NCBI RefSeq assembly: GCF_008040105.1
Contig: NZ_VRMG01000004.1
Coordinates: 124,001-188,000, forward strand
DNA length: 64,000 nt
Reading direction: 5' to 3'
Origin: Lacisediminihabitans profunda
GTDB taxonomy: Bacteria; Actinomycetota; Actinomycetes; Actinomycetales; Microbacteriaceae
Below are positions 1 through 7,113 of this stretch, one piece after another (the first letter of the stretch is position 1; the number at the start of each line of letters is the position of its first letter). Below the pieces are notes generated by a model, which saw only the letters and a program-made list of their open reading frames with translations, was not told where the DNA came from and made no database searches. A program made the translations under genes and the position numbers.

Positions 1-361
1 CCTGCAACACGAATCGGAACTGCTTGCCGGTTTCCGTCTCGTCCACGGTGAAGCTCTGCCGGGTGGTGCCGGCGATGGGGATGGCGCGGCTGGAGATTCC
101 CTCGGTATCGAGCATGCGGCGCAGGGACTCCCCGGTGAGCCCGCCCACCGCGAAGATGGCGAGCGACTCCCCGCCGAGCCGATGCACGACACGCGACACG
201 TTGATGCCGCCGCCTCCGGGGTCGAGCCGGGTCGGGCCGCACCGGAGCTTGTGCTCGCTCACGACCGTCGCCGTCGAGGTGCTGAGGTCGAGCGCCGGGT
301 TGACCGTGATCGTGACGATCGCCCGCGTCGCGCCGTGGGTCGTGCCCGGGATCGATGCCAT
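1..361 (-). CDS. pfkB: PfkB-family hexose/1-phosphofructokinase, 3' end outside window
   Basis: Cytoplasmic PfkB-family kinase, probably phosphorylating fructose 1-phosphate or a related hexose phosphate with ATP. Only the first 120 codons are present; the gene runs off the left edge. Seen in the sequence: the N-terminal strand TITVNPALD (residues 17-25), the glycine-rich sugar-binding signature DPGGGGINVSRV (47-58), and FAVGGLTG further on. The catalytic Asp and the ATP-binding anion hole would lie in the missing part, so substrate cannot be decided. The start is the ATG at 361. An AAGGG lies very close upstream of it, so a start a few codons downstream is possible. The gene is divergent from the secreted nuclease gene. 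Confidence 0.8.
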   Translation of the reverse strand, partial: MASIPGTTHGATRAIVTITVNPALDLSTSTATVVSEHKLRCGPTRLDPGGGGINVSRVVHRLGGESLAIFAVGGLTGESLRRMLDTEGISSRAIPIAGTTRQSFTVDETETGKQFRFVLQ

Positions 362-494
362 GCCCTTACTGTAAGACGCTCGTCCGTGGCGCGGCGGGAT
401 TTCCGAGTTGTCGGCACGACCCGCGCACTGGGACTGACCGTTCCGGCGATCCGCCTCTAGGTTCGACTGAGGACAACTAAAGAAAAGCGAGCCG

Positions 495-1496
495 ATGCCC
501 GACAGTTCCGAACCCGTGCATGTCTCGCGCTACTTCACTCGTCCGAGATTCTGGGTACTCGTCGTGGCGGCGTCGGTGTTCGCCGCCATCGTCGGCGGGG
601 CGCTGGTGCCGGCCGCGCACCGCGCGGACTCGGCGGCCCGGACTGGTGCCTCCGCCTCGACGCAGTCTCGGTTCGGCTCGGCGACGACGGGCACCGCACT
701 GGTGGCGATTGCCGATTCGTCCAGCACCGACACGACTGCACTCGCTCTTCTCGCCACGCTGCCGGTGAAGGGTAAGTCGCCGATGACGGGTTATACCAGA
801 ACGGTGATGTTCGGCGCGGCCTGGATCGACCAGGATCGAAACGGATGCGACACCCGCAACGACATCCTGAGCCGCGACCTCGTGAAGGTCGTCAAGTCGG
901 GCAGCTGTCGGGTGCTGAGCGGCAAGCTGGTCTCGCCGTACACGGGGAAGACGATCGACTTCGTGCGTGGGAACCGCACCTCCACCGCCGTGCAGATCGA
1001 CCATGTCGTGTCGCTCGGCGACGCGTGGCGCACCGGGGCGCAGCGCCTCAGCCAGGGGCAGCGGGTTGCCCTGGCGAACGATCCGATCAACCTGTTCGCC
1101 GTGGACGGCCGCTCCAACGAGCAGAAGAGCGACGGTGACACCGCCACCTGGCTGCCCGCCGCGAAAGCATTCCGCTGCGAGTATGTAAGCCACCAGGTGT
1201 CGGTGAAGGCGACCTACGGGCTCTGGGTGACGCCGGCGGAGCATGCCGCGATGCTGCGAGTGTTGTCCGCGTGCCCGGCCGAGGCTGCCGTCTCGTCGCC
1301 GTTCGCGTCGGCTCCCGCACCCGCTCCGGTTCCACCCGCTCCGGTTGCTCCTGCTCCTGCTCCGGCACCGGCCGGCGTCGTCCATCCCGGGGCCTTCTGT
1401 TCGACGGCGGGGGCAACAGGCGTGACCGTGAAGGGCGCCGCCATGCGCTGCACGACCACCCCCACCGATCCGCGCCTGCGCTGGCGTGCCGCCTAG
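495..1496 (+). CDS. Secreted or membrane-anchored HNH nuclease, GmrSD C-terminal (DUF1524) type
   Basis: Predicted extracytoplasmic HNH-fold nuclease of 333 residues. One hydrophobic N-terminal helix (about residues 18-40) follows a short basic region and should export or anchor it. The nuclease core contains VQIDHVVSLGDAW with the metal-site His at 170, then NDPINLFAVD and SNEQKSDGDTATWLP with Asn and Lys placed as in DUF1524 proteins. Residues about 268-295 are a Pro/Ala linker, followed by a small Cys-containing C-terminal module (CSTAGATG...MRC). Secreted HNH proteins of this kind are common in actinobacteria and probably act on extracellular DNA; that role is inference. The start ATG follows an A/G-rich stretch (AAAGAAAAGCG). 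Confidence 0.8.
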   Translation: MPDSSEPVHVSRYFTRPRFWVLVVAASVFAAIVGGALVPAAHRADSAARTGASASTQSRFGSATTGTALVAIADSSSTDTTALALLATLPVKGKSPMTGYTRTVMFGAAWIDQDRNGCDTRNDILSRDLVKVVKSGSCRVLSGKLVSPYTGKTIDFVRGNRTSTAVQIDHVVSLGDAWRTGAQRLSQGQRVALANDPINLFAVDGRSNEQKSDGDTATWLPAAKAFRCEYVSHQVSVKATYGLWVTPAEHAAMLRVLSACPAEAAVSSPFASAPAPAPVPPAPVAPAPAPAPAGVVHPGAFCSTAGATGVTVKGAAMRCTTTPTDPRLRWRAA

Positions 1497-1659
1497 GGGC
1501 TGAGAGACTGGGGGCATCGATACTTCCACTTCTCTCACCGACTGGGCTGCGTTATTCGCCAGGACCGCCCCGGTCCCGATCTCCCCTCCCCTGCTGCTCG
1601 GCATCCTGGTCGCCGCGGCGGCGCTGAGCATTCCCCGCGCCACCTGGCAGTATTTCGGG

Positions 1660-2238
1660 TTGTTCACCACCCTCGTGCACGAACTCGGCCACGCCCTCGC
1701 CGCGGTGCTGTCCGGCCGGGTGGTGCACGGCATCCGCATCCGGCGCAACCATTCCGGTGACGCGCTCAGTAGCGGTCGCGGCGCGTTCGGCACCGTCGTG
1801 AGCGGCGTGCTCGGCTATCCGGCACCCGCCATCGTGGGGGCAGCACAGCTGTTGAGTGTGTTCAACGGCTATACGGCCATCGCGCTGGTCGCGGGCGGAG
1901 TGGTGCTTCTGCTGACGCTTCTGGTAATCCGCAACCTGTTCGGCACCCTCGTCGTGCTCGCCTCGGCGGCGGTGAGCGCGGCCCTCTGGGTCTACGCCAC
2001 GCCGGCGGTGCAGAGCTACGCGCTGCTCGTGCTCGGGGTCGCGCTTCTCGTCGGGTCGGTTCGAGGCCTTGTCACGGTGATCGGCGTGCACGTGCGGCGC
2101 CGCGGTCAGCTGCAGACCTCGGACGCATACCTGCTCTACCGCCGCACCGGGGTTCCCTCTGTCGTCTGGCTGGCGATCTTCGCGGCCCTGATCGGTGGAT
2201 GCTGCGTGCTCACCGTCATGGCGTACCTGGCTCGGTAG
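1660..2238 (+). CDS. M50-family (site-2-protease-like) membrane metallopeptidase
   Basis: Polytopic membrane zinc protease of the M50B-like actinobacterial family. HELGHA supplies the two zinc His and the catalytic Glu, and several hydrophobic segments follow. The annotated start is the TTG at 1660, which puts HELGHA only six residues in and removes the helix that should precede it. The frame stays open upstream to 1504 and encodes a plausible N-terminus (DTSTSLTDWAALFAR, then a hydrophobic LLLGILVAAAALS helix), but that stretch has no ATG, GTG or TTG. The real start may be a rare codon, for example ATC at 1516 after GGGGG. The 3' end overlaps the convergent PPOX gene by 23 bases. Confidence 0.72.
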   Translation: MFTTLVHELGHALAAVLSGRVVHGIRIRRNHSGDALSSGRGAFGTVVSGVLGYPAPAIVGAAQLLSVFNGYTAIALVAGGVVLLLTLLVIRNLFGTLVVLASAAVSAALWVYATPAVQSYALLVLGVALLVGSVRGLVTVIGVHVRRRGQLQTSDAYLLYRRTGVPSVVWLAIFAALIGGCCVLTVMAYLAR

Positions 2239-2626
2239 CCGGCCGCGGCATCCCCGGCGACCCCATCACCTTGTCGATCGCGATCTCGATCACCACGCGC
2301 CGGGGGTTGACCCCGGGCTGCCGGTAGCGCCGCGAGTACAGTTCAACGGCGTGGGCCACGGCGCCCGGATCCCGGTTGATGGTCGCGTCGCCGTCGAGGG
2401 TGATCCAGCGTCGACCGTCGACCTGCGCCACAGTCGCCTGCCCAGACCGCTCCACATTGCGCACCTTCTGGGTGCCGTCTGACGTGATGATGCGCAGGAT
2501 GCCGTCCTGCACCGTGAAGCCGACCGGCACCGAATGGATGCGGCCGGTCGGGCCGAGGGTCGACAGCACGGCGAGGTGGCGTTCGGTCACGAACTCGGCA
2601 GCATCGGGGGTGAGTCGCCTGTTCAC
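2216..2626 (-). CDS. PPOX-class F420-dependent oxidoreductase
   Basis: Small split-barrel flavin/deazaflavin-binding protein (136 residues) of the pyridoxamine-5'-phosphate-oxidase superfamily. Family knowledge: actinobacterial members of this length usually bind coenzyme F420 and reduce small substrates. Seen: the opening helix AAEFVTERHLAVLSTLGPTG, then HSVPVGFTVQDG, IITSDGTQKVRNVER and ATVAQVDGRRWITLDG, the usual strand order of the fold. It is the last gene of a three-gene operon. Its GTG start overlaps the stop of the MmcQ-like gene in a GTGA arrangement, which suggests translational coupling. Substrate unknown. Confidence 0.82.
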   Translation of the reverse strand: MNRRLTPDAAEFVTERHLAVLSTLGPTGRIHSVPVGFTVQDGILRIITSDGTQKVRNVERSGQATVAQVDGRRWITLDGDATINRDPGAVAHAVELYSRRYRQPGVNPRRVVIEIAIDKVMGSPGMPRPATEPGTP

Positions 2627-2970
2627 GAGGGCGTCCGGCGCGGGACTCTCGGCCGCACGAGCGCGTGGCTGGAGGCGAGCAGCTGCTCGACCAACTCATC
2701 CGGAATGCCGCCCTCGAGCCGGACAGTGACCCAGTGCCTCTTGTTCATGTGGTAGCCGGGCGTGATCTGTGCGAACTCGGTGCGGAGGGCGATGCTCTCC
2801 TCGGGGTCGCATTTGAGGGTGACGGAGAGAGGCTCGTCGCCGAGCGCCGAGATCGCGAAGATCTTGTCGTTTCCGCTCGTCTTGAACACGCTCGTCTCCT
2901 CGCCGAAGGGAAACGTCTCGGTCGCCTGGGGCAGGGCGAGGCACAGGTCGCGCAGGTCGTCCGGGGTCAT
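2623..2970 (-). CDS. MmcQ/YjbR family protein
   Basis: 115-residue protein of the MmcQ/YjbR (CyaY-like fold) family, often listed as DNA-binding but without a defined biochemical role. Seen: the family pattern FPFGEETSVFKTSGNDKIFAI, then LKCDPEESIALR, GYHMNKRHWVTV and a closing ELVEQLLASSHALV helix. The frame is open further upstream, but the ATG giving MTPDDLRDLCLALP is the start that fits the family and lies 7 bases after the DUF2188 stop. It is the middle gene of the operon and overlaps the PPOX start by 4 bases. Confidence 0.82.
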   Translation of the reverse strand: MTPDDLRDLCLALPQATETFPFGEETSVFKTSGNDKIFAISALGDEPLSVTLKCDPEESIALRTEFAQITPGYHMNKRHWVTVRLEGGIPDELVEQLLASSHALVRPRVPRRTPS

Positions 2971-2977
2971 CCGGCGG

Positions 2978-3178
2978 CTACTCCGCCGGGTCGGTAATGA
3001 CACCGGTCGGCTCGGAGGGCACCACGATGTGGGCAGTGCCGAGCTGACGGGCAAGCGATCGGCCGGCCTCAATGGCCTCATCCCTGCTGGAGAAGCTCTC
3101 CGAGAGCTCCGGCTCACCGATCACCCGGTTCACCCACTGGCCACCCTTGTCGATCGTTTCCACGTCGCCGTCAGGCAT
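2978..3178 (-). CDS. DUF2188 domain protein
   Basis: 66-residue protein matching DUF2188, a small domain of unknown function. The core reads GGQWVNRVIGEPELSESF and then EAIEAGRSLARQLGTAHIVV, ending in an acidic tail. The ATG giving MPDGDVETID is preferred over the upstream in-frame extension, which is low-complexity and Arg-rich. It is the first gene of the operon with the MmcQ-like and PPOX genes. I cannot assign a function. Confidence 0.75.
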   Translation of the reverse strand: MPDGDVETIDKGGQWVNRVIGEPELSESFSSRDEAIEAGRSLARQLGTAHIVVPSEPTGVITDPAE

Positions 3179-3281
3179 GATCGCTCCGTTTCGTCGGGGT
3201 ACTCCCCCTAGCCTGCCACCGCGGGCTCTTCTCCGCAGGGCATCTGTGGAGAAGAAGTTATCCCCATTTGCCGCACACTCT

Positions 3282-3297
3282 TCGAACATACGTTCGA
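3282..3297. promoter_or_regulatory. LexA-binding SOS box upstream of the DUF222 HNH gene
   Basis: TCGAACATACGTTCGA is an exact match to the actinobacterial LexA consensus TCGAAC-N4-GTTCGA. It lies 19 bases before the HNH ATG, so LexA bound here would block its promoter. Known for the family: several 13E12/DUF222 genes of Mycobacterium tuberculosis carry LexA boxes. The inferred consequence is induction of the gene, and of anything transcribed downstream of it, by DNA damage. Confidence 0.85.
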
Positions 3298-3315
3298 TTA
3301 TGCGAAAATAGTGGC

Positions 3316-4527
3316 ATGGAAACGCTCACCGAGAGGCTCCGCAACGCCGCTGGCGACGTGGCGTTGCTCGGCGACGCGGCCGCCGATTTCGCCGCGCTCT
3401 CGAACGCGGAACTGCTCGCGGCGCAGGGCAAAATCACGGTGCTGCGGGCCTGCGCTGACAGGTTTGCGGCCCTGGCGGCGGGAGAGATCGCGCGCCGCTC
3501 GCATCATGACCTGGGGGAAGCCGGGCTTGCACGGGCAGGTGGGTATTCGTCGACGGAACAGATGATCCAATCCATCACCGGGGTCTCCCGGCAAGACGCG
3601 GTGAAGCTGATCGGCGTGGGCACCCTGATCGCGCAGTCCGAGGCCGCTGCCGACGAGTGGTCGCTTCCTGCTTTGCTTGCCGCAGCGCTCGAATCGGCGT
3701 CGATCTCCCTGGATGCGGTCGAGGCGATTCGACGTGGACTCGGCGACATCAATCCGGCCGTCGGCGCCGAGCAGATCGCGCTGGCCTGCGCGCGATTGAT
3801 CGAGACCTCGTCAGGCAAGACCCCCGAACAGATCTACCGCAATGCGCGTTCTGAGCGGGATGCCCTCGATGAGGACGGCATTGCGAGGCGCGAAATGGAG
3901 CGCCGCGACCTGAGATCGGTGCGGGCGTGGTGGGATGCCGCGGGAATGTACTGCGGCACCTGGCGCTTGCCGGCCGAGGAGGGCGTGATTCTCGCCAGCG
4001 CGTTCGACGATCTCCTCTCGCCGAGACGCGGCGGTCCACGGTTCGTGACCGAGGAAGGCGCGGCCCGGTCGACCGGCGTCTTTGCCGACGAGCGCACCAC
4101 CGAACAGGTCGCCGCCGACGCGCTAGTCGACATGGTCAGGGTCGCGGTGGATGCCGACCCGGGCACGCTCTTCGGCAGGCGCCGGCCCGCGGTACGGGTG
4201 ATCGTCACCGAAACGCAACTCCGGCAACGGGCCGGCCACGGCCACATCGAAGGCCACCCGGACCCGGTCTCATTCGCCACGATCGAACGGCATCTCTGCG
4301 ACACCGGGGCGATCTCCATCGGATTCGACGACGACGGCCAATGCGTGAACGTCGGACGCGACAAGAGGCTCTTCACCGAACGGCAACGCACCGGCATGGC
4401 CGTCCGAGACGGTGGATGCCTGGCTGAAGGATGCGATCGACCGCCCTCCCACTGCGAAGCTCACCACATCGACCAATGGGCACGTGACGGCGGCAAGACG
4501 AACATCGCAGACGGGACAAATTGTTAA
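3316..4527 (+). pseudogene. DUF222/HNH endonuclease gene, 5' part, interrupted by the integrated element
   Basis: First 399 codons of a 13E12-type HNH nuclease gene. The DUF222 region spans roughly residues 20-330, followed by the first part of the HNH motif (CEAHHIDQWARDGGKTNIADG). Right after the Asn segment the frame runs into foreign sequence and stops after DGTNC. The missing end (GILLCRRHHLWMHKSGY...) lies at 8543-8713 in the matching frame. The break falls between the Asn and the last His of HNH, so the fragment should lack nuclease activity. The start ATG follows the SOS box and gives METLTERLRN. Joined, the gene would encode 455 residues, normal for the family. Confidence 0.9.
4508..4514. 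other. attL core of the serine-recombinase element
   Basis: CAGACGG, identical to the repeat at the right end. The left side is HNH coding sequence; the right side is element DNA (GACAAATTGTTAA), which makes an imperfect dyad with the sequence beside the right core once the ends are joined. Confidence 0.85.
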
Positions 4528-4550
4528 TACGCCCTTACGCGAGATTCTTG

Positions 4551-4590
4551 CTCTTCACTGCTCTTCACTGCTCTTCACTGCTCGTCATTC
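4551..4590 (+). repeat. Three tandem CTCTTCACTG repeats plus a degenerate fourth
   Basis: Three perfect 10-bp copies of CTCTTCACTG are followed by a mutated copy (CTCGTCATTC), about 40 bases inside the left junction and 70 bases before the first cargo gene. Helically phased 10-bp repeats could be a protein-binding array such as recombinase accessory or replication iterons. That is inference; they could also be simple slippage. Confidence 0.75.
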
Positions 4591-4657
4591 ACGCATCGTC
4601 CAAGTGTCAACACCAACCGGTATGTACACTGAGGCAACTTGATGGAGAGGGCGTTCC

Positions 4658-5785
4658 GTGAACGGCGACGAAGAACTTGGTTTAGACAAGACCTGCTTCA
4701 TAGTTTCCCCGATCGGCTCAAAGCTCGATCCGGTCGGCAGTCCGGGCAGAAATCGGTACGAAGAATCTATATTCATGTGGGAAAACGTGTTCGAGCCTGC
4801 ATGTATTGCCTTCGGCCTCACACCAGTTCGAGCAGACAAGATCTCGAGCGCTGGTGAAATACCAGAACAAATTTTTACCTATCTACGAGATGCCGATGTG
4901 GTCATCGCCGACGTGAGCCACGCAAACCCGAATGTCATGTACGAGTTGGGCCTGCGACACACGCGCCCCGGAATCACATTGCAGGTCGGCGAGTACAATT
5001 TGCTTCCATTCGACGTGACAACTATCCGCACGATCCAATTCAATCGCACCGAATCGGGATTGATTGGCGCCAGGGATGACTTAGTTGACGCCTTGCGTGA
5101 TGGGTTGAAAGGCGGCGGGTCTCCGCTCCGCGTCACCACAATTTGGGGTGAATCGCCGTCGGCGTCGGCACGGGTCGCTGCGGATTCTGAAGCATCTATA
5201 AGCCCCGAAGATGACTGGCAGGATGACTCGCAACCCGGATCAATGGATATTCTCGCGGACGGTGAAACTGCGATCGAGCACATCAGCGAAGTGATGACTG
5301 AGGCGACAGCTCTAACTAGCCAAGTTGGCGAAATCATGACTGAGCACACGGTGCTTGTGAGTGAGTCAGACGCTCGACAGGGCGGCTTCGCGGGTCGGCT
5401 TCGCGTAGCTCGAAGTCTTAGTAACGCACTCAGCGAGCCAGCAGCGGAGCTGGAGAGCGCGTCAAACGCGTACTACGAGGACGCTCGGTCGCTCGACGCA
5501 ATGGTCGACTACGTCGTCACTCGGATTCTGACCGATGAGGAACTGACAGGAGAAGAGAAGGAAGGCCTAGTCGACTTCGCTCGAACCGTCCTCCGGCTGG
5601 TTGATGCCGCCGACGCGGGCGCGGTAGGCACGGCTCGTTTCCGAGAGACTGTGCGCGGACTCAGGAGTTTCTCAAAGGATCTGCGGCCGGTTGTCCAAGT
5701 TCTCGATCGAGCAACCTCTCGATTCCTGGAGGGTCTAGCAATGATGAGTGCCTGGCGAGACCGTCTCACTCAGGCCAGCGCGTGA
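4658..5785 (+). CDS. TIR/nucleoside 2-deoxyribosyltransferase-like protein (element cargo)
   Basis: 375-residue protein. Residues about 11-135 have the Rossmann-like core shared by nucleoside 2-deoxyribosyltransferases and TIR-like domains: CFIVSPIGS at the first strand, YEESIFMWENVFEPA, GLTPVRADKISSAGEIPEQI, then DADVVIADVSHANPNVMYELG. Glu96 of MYELG is where these folds keep the glycosidase nucleophile. Residues 170-375 are mostly charged helices without a recognised domain. Related domains cleave nucleotides or NAD, often in anti-phage systems, so a defence or element-maintenance role is plausible but unproven. The GTG start has a good GGAGAGG ribosome-binding site 7 bases upstream. Codon use is less GC-biased than in neighbouring chromosomal genes, fitting transfer. 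Confidence 0.65.
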   Translation: MNGDEELGLDKTCFIVSPIGSKLDPVGSPGRNRYEESIFMWENVFEPACIAFGLTPVRADKISSAGEIPEQIFTYLRDADVVIADVSHANPNVMYELGLRHTRPGITLQVGEYNLLPFDVTTIRTIQFNRTESGLIGARDDLVDALRDGLKGGGSPLRVTTIWGESPSASARVAADSEASISPEDDWQDDSQPGSMDILADGETAIEHISEVMTEATALTSQVGEIMTEHTVLVSESDARQGGFAGRLRVARSLSNALSEPAAELESASNAYYEDARSLDAMVDYVVTRILTDEELTGEEKEGLVDFARTVLRLVDAADAGAVGTARFRETVRGLRSFSKDLRPVVQVLDRATSRFLEGLAMMSAWRDRLTQASA

Positions 5786-5858
5786 GCGCTCCGAAGGTGC
5801 GCTCCTTTACTTGAATAAGCAACATAACTCGGGAGCCCGGCAGGGCGACCGAGGGCAA

Positions 5859-5904
5859 GGTTTCGGGCATCCGTAGGATGCTCGAAACCGCGGCAGCCGT
5901 TTTT
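5859..5904 (+). terminator. Probable terminator after the TIR/NDT-like gene
   Basis: A 14-bp stem with one mismatch (GGTTTCGGGCATCC / GGATGCTCGAAACC, loop GTA) is followed about 10 bases later by a run of five T. It lies 74 bases after the stop codon and would separate the cargo gene from the Rep transcript. Confidence 0.5.
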
Positions 5905-5989
5905 GCATTTCTGAATGACAACGGTGAAGTTATGCCGTATAACTGAGTCATACGCAAGGAATGCGAAAACACTCAGGAAAGTTAGAGGG

Positions 5990-6105
5990 ACCCCGAGATC
6001 GGGGTTTGAACGGCGTAAGGCCTGCGCCCCCGTTCAGAACATTCAACGGTTAGAGGCCTTCCCGGTAAGTACTCCGGGTACTGGCGCACCGTTCAGTCTC
6101 TAACC
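5990..6105. other. Hairpin-rich non-coding stretch before rep, candidate replication or transfer origin
   Basis: No gene fits 5786-6157. The stretch contains clustered inverted repeats: ACCCCGA/TCGGGGT (5990-6005), GAACGG/CCGTTC (6008-6035), and GGTTAGAG/CTCTAACC (6048-6105) enclosing CCCGG/CCGGG. CCGTTCAG occurs twice as a direct repeat. Rolling-circle Rep proteins nick hairpin-containing double-strand origins that often sit beside their own gene, so this is a candidate origin. No experimentally known nick site is recognised. Confidence 0.4.
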
Positions 6106-6157
6106 GGATCGACGTCTGTGTCAGTGGTCCACTGTCGGCGTCAACCTCAGGCCTTCC

Positions 6158-6937
6158 ATGCGTCCCTCGTCATTCCCATCGACCATCGCCTCACTGTCGC
6201 GCGCAGATGCCGGATGGCAATTTACCCTCTACCCCGATGCTCGGGAAGGCGGCGGGTCGTTCCAACCCTCCGTTCGGCGCGTGCCTACGTATGTGTCACG
6301 TGGCTACGCGCTCGATCCCGAGCGCTCAGCGTCCGAGGCAGGGCGACGCGCGCGAGCGAAGCTGCGCCGGTATTGCACCGCCAATCGGCTGAACCGACTG
6401 GGGACCCTCACCTTTGCCGGGGACGGTTGTCACGATCCTGCCGAGTTGCGCGCCTACCTGAGCGACTTCTTCCGCTCGCTCCGTCTTGCGTTGGGCGGCG
6501 CTGCGTTCCCGTACGTGTGGGTTCCGGAATGGCACCCGAAGGGCCATGGGCTGCACGTCCACTTCGCTGTCGGGCGGTTCATCCGCCGCTCCCTCATCGC
6601 AGAGGCGTGGGGGCACGGGTTCGTGCACATCAAGTTGCTCGGCGACTTGCCGGTCGGGTCCACGAACCTCTCCGAAGCGCGGCGCGCGGCAGGGTACTTG
6701 TCGAAGTACGTAGCGAAGTCGTTCGCGGAGCCGAGCGCGCGCGTTCTTGGCCTGCACCGGTACGACGTCGCTCAAGGGTTCCTTCCGCTCCCTGTGGCGC
6801 TCTCGGGCCGGTCGGCGGCAGATGTGCTGGCACAAGCATCCGATGCCTTGGGCAGCGTCCCGTCGGTTGAGTGGTCGTCCTCGTCGGTAGAGGACTGGCA
6901 GGGTCCACCCGCCATTTGGGCACAGTGGGGTGCCTGA
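6158..6937 (+). CDS. rep: HUH-family rolling-circle replication initiator (Rep)
   Basis: 259-residue Rep-type HUH endonuclease, expected to nick one strand at an origin and stay linked to DNA through tyrosine. Three family motifs are in order: motif 1 LGTLTF (81-86), motif 2 HGLHVHFAV with the metal-binding His133 and His135, and motif 3 GYLSKYVAK with candidate nucleophiles Tyr180 and Tyr184. Such Reps occur on actinobacterial rolling-circle plasmids and integrative elements. A mobilisation relaxase is the main alternative. The ATG start gives MRPSSFPSTI but has only a weak AGG upstream, so the exact start is uncertain. Its TGA overlaps the next ATG. Confidence 0.8.
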   Translation: MRPSSFPSTIASLSRADAGWQFTLYPDAREGGGSFQPSVRRVPTYVSRGYALDPERSASEAGRRARAKLRRYCTANRLNRLGTLTFAGDGCHDPAELRAYLSDFFRSLRLALGGAAFPYVWVPEWHPKGHGLHVHFAVGRFIRRSLIAEAWGHGFVHIKLLGDLPVGSTNLSEARRAAGYLSKYVAKSFAEPSARVLGLHRYDVAQGFLPLPVALSGRSAADVLAQASDALGSVPSVEWSSSSVEDWQGPPAIWAQWGA

Positions 6938-7113
6938 TGGCTGTTGATCGGGTGGCGTTGCGCGCATGGCTTGAGGCCTCGTGCGTGGCGCAGGGCGTCC
7001 CGGTGGTGGTGGCCGATCCGGGATTGCTAGCCCAAGTTGGGGTGCTCTTGAGGGGGCGGGGTGCTGCGGGGATGCCCCCGCAGGGGGCGGATCGCAGCAC
7101 CCGTCCCTCATAG
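6937..7113 (+). CDS. Small 58-residue protein coupled to rep
   Basis: The ATG overlaps the rep stop (TGATG), which argues for translational coupling. The product starts MAVDRVALRAWLEASCVAQG and continues VADPGLLAQVGVLLRG, a helical N-terminal half, and ends in a Gly/Pro-rich tail. No domain is recognised. Position next to Rep, and convergent with the recombinase (6-base overlap at the 3' ends), makes an accessory replication protein or a recombination directionality factor possible. Both are guesses. Confidence 0.55.
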   Translation: MAVDRVALRAWLEASCVAQGVPVVVADPGLLAQVGVLLRGRGAAGMPPQGADRSTRPS

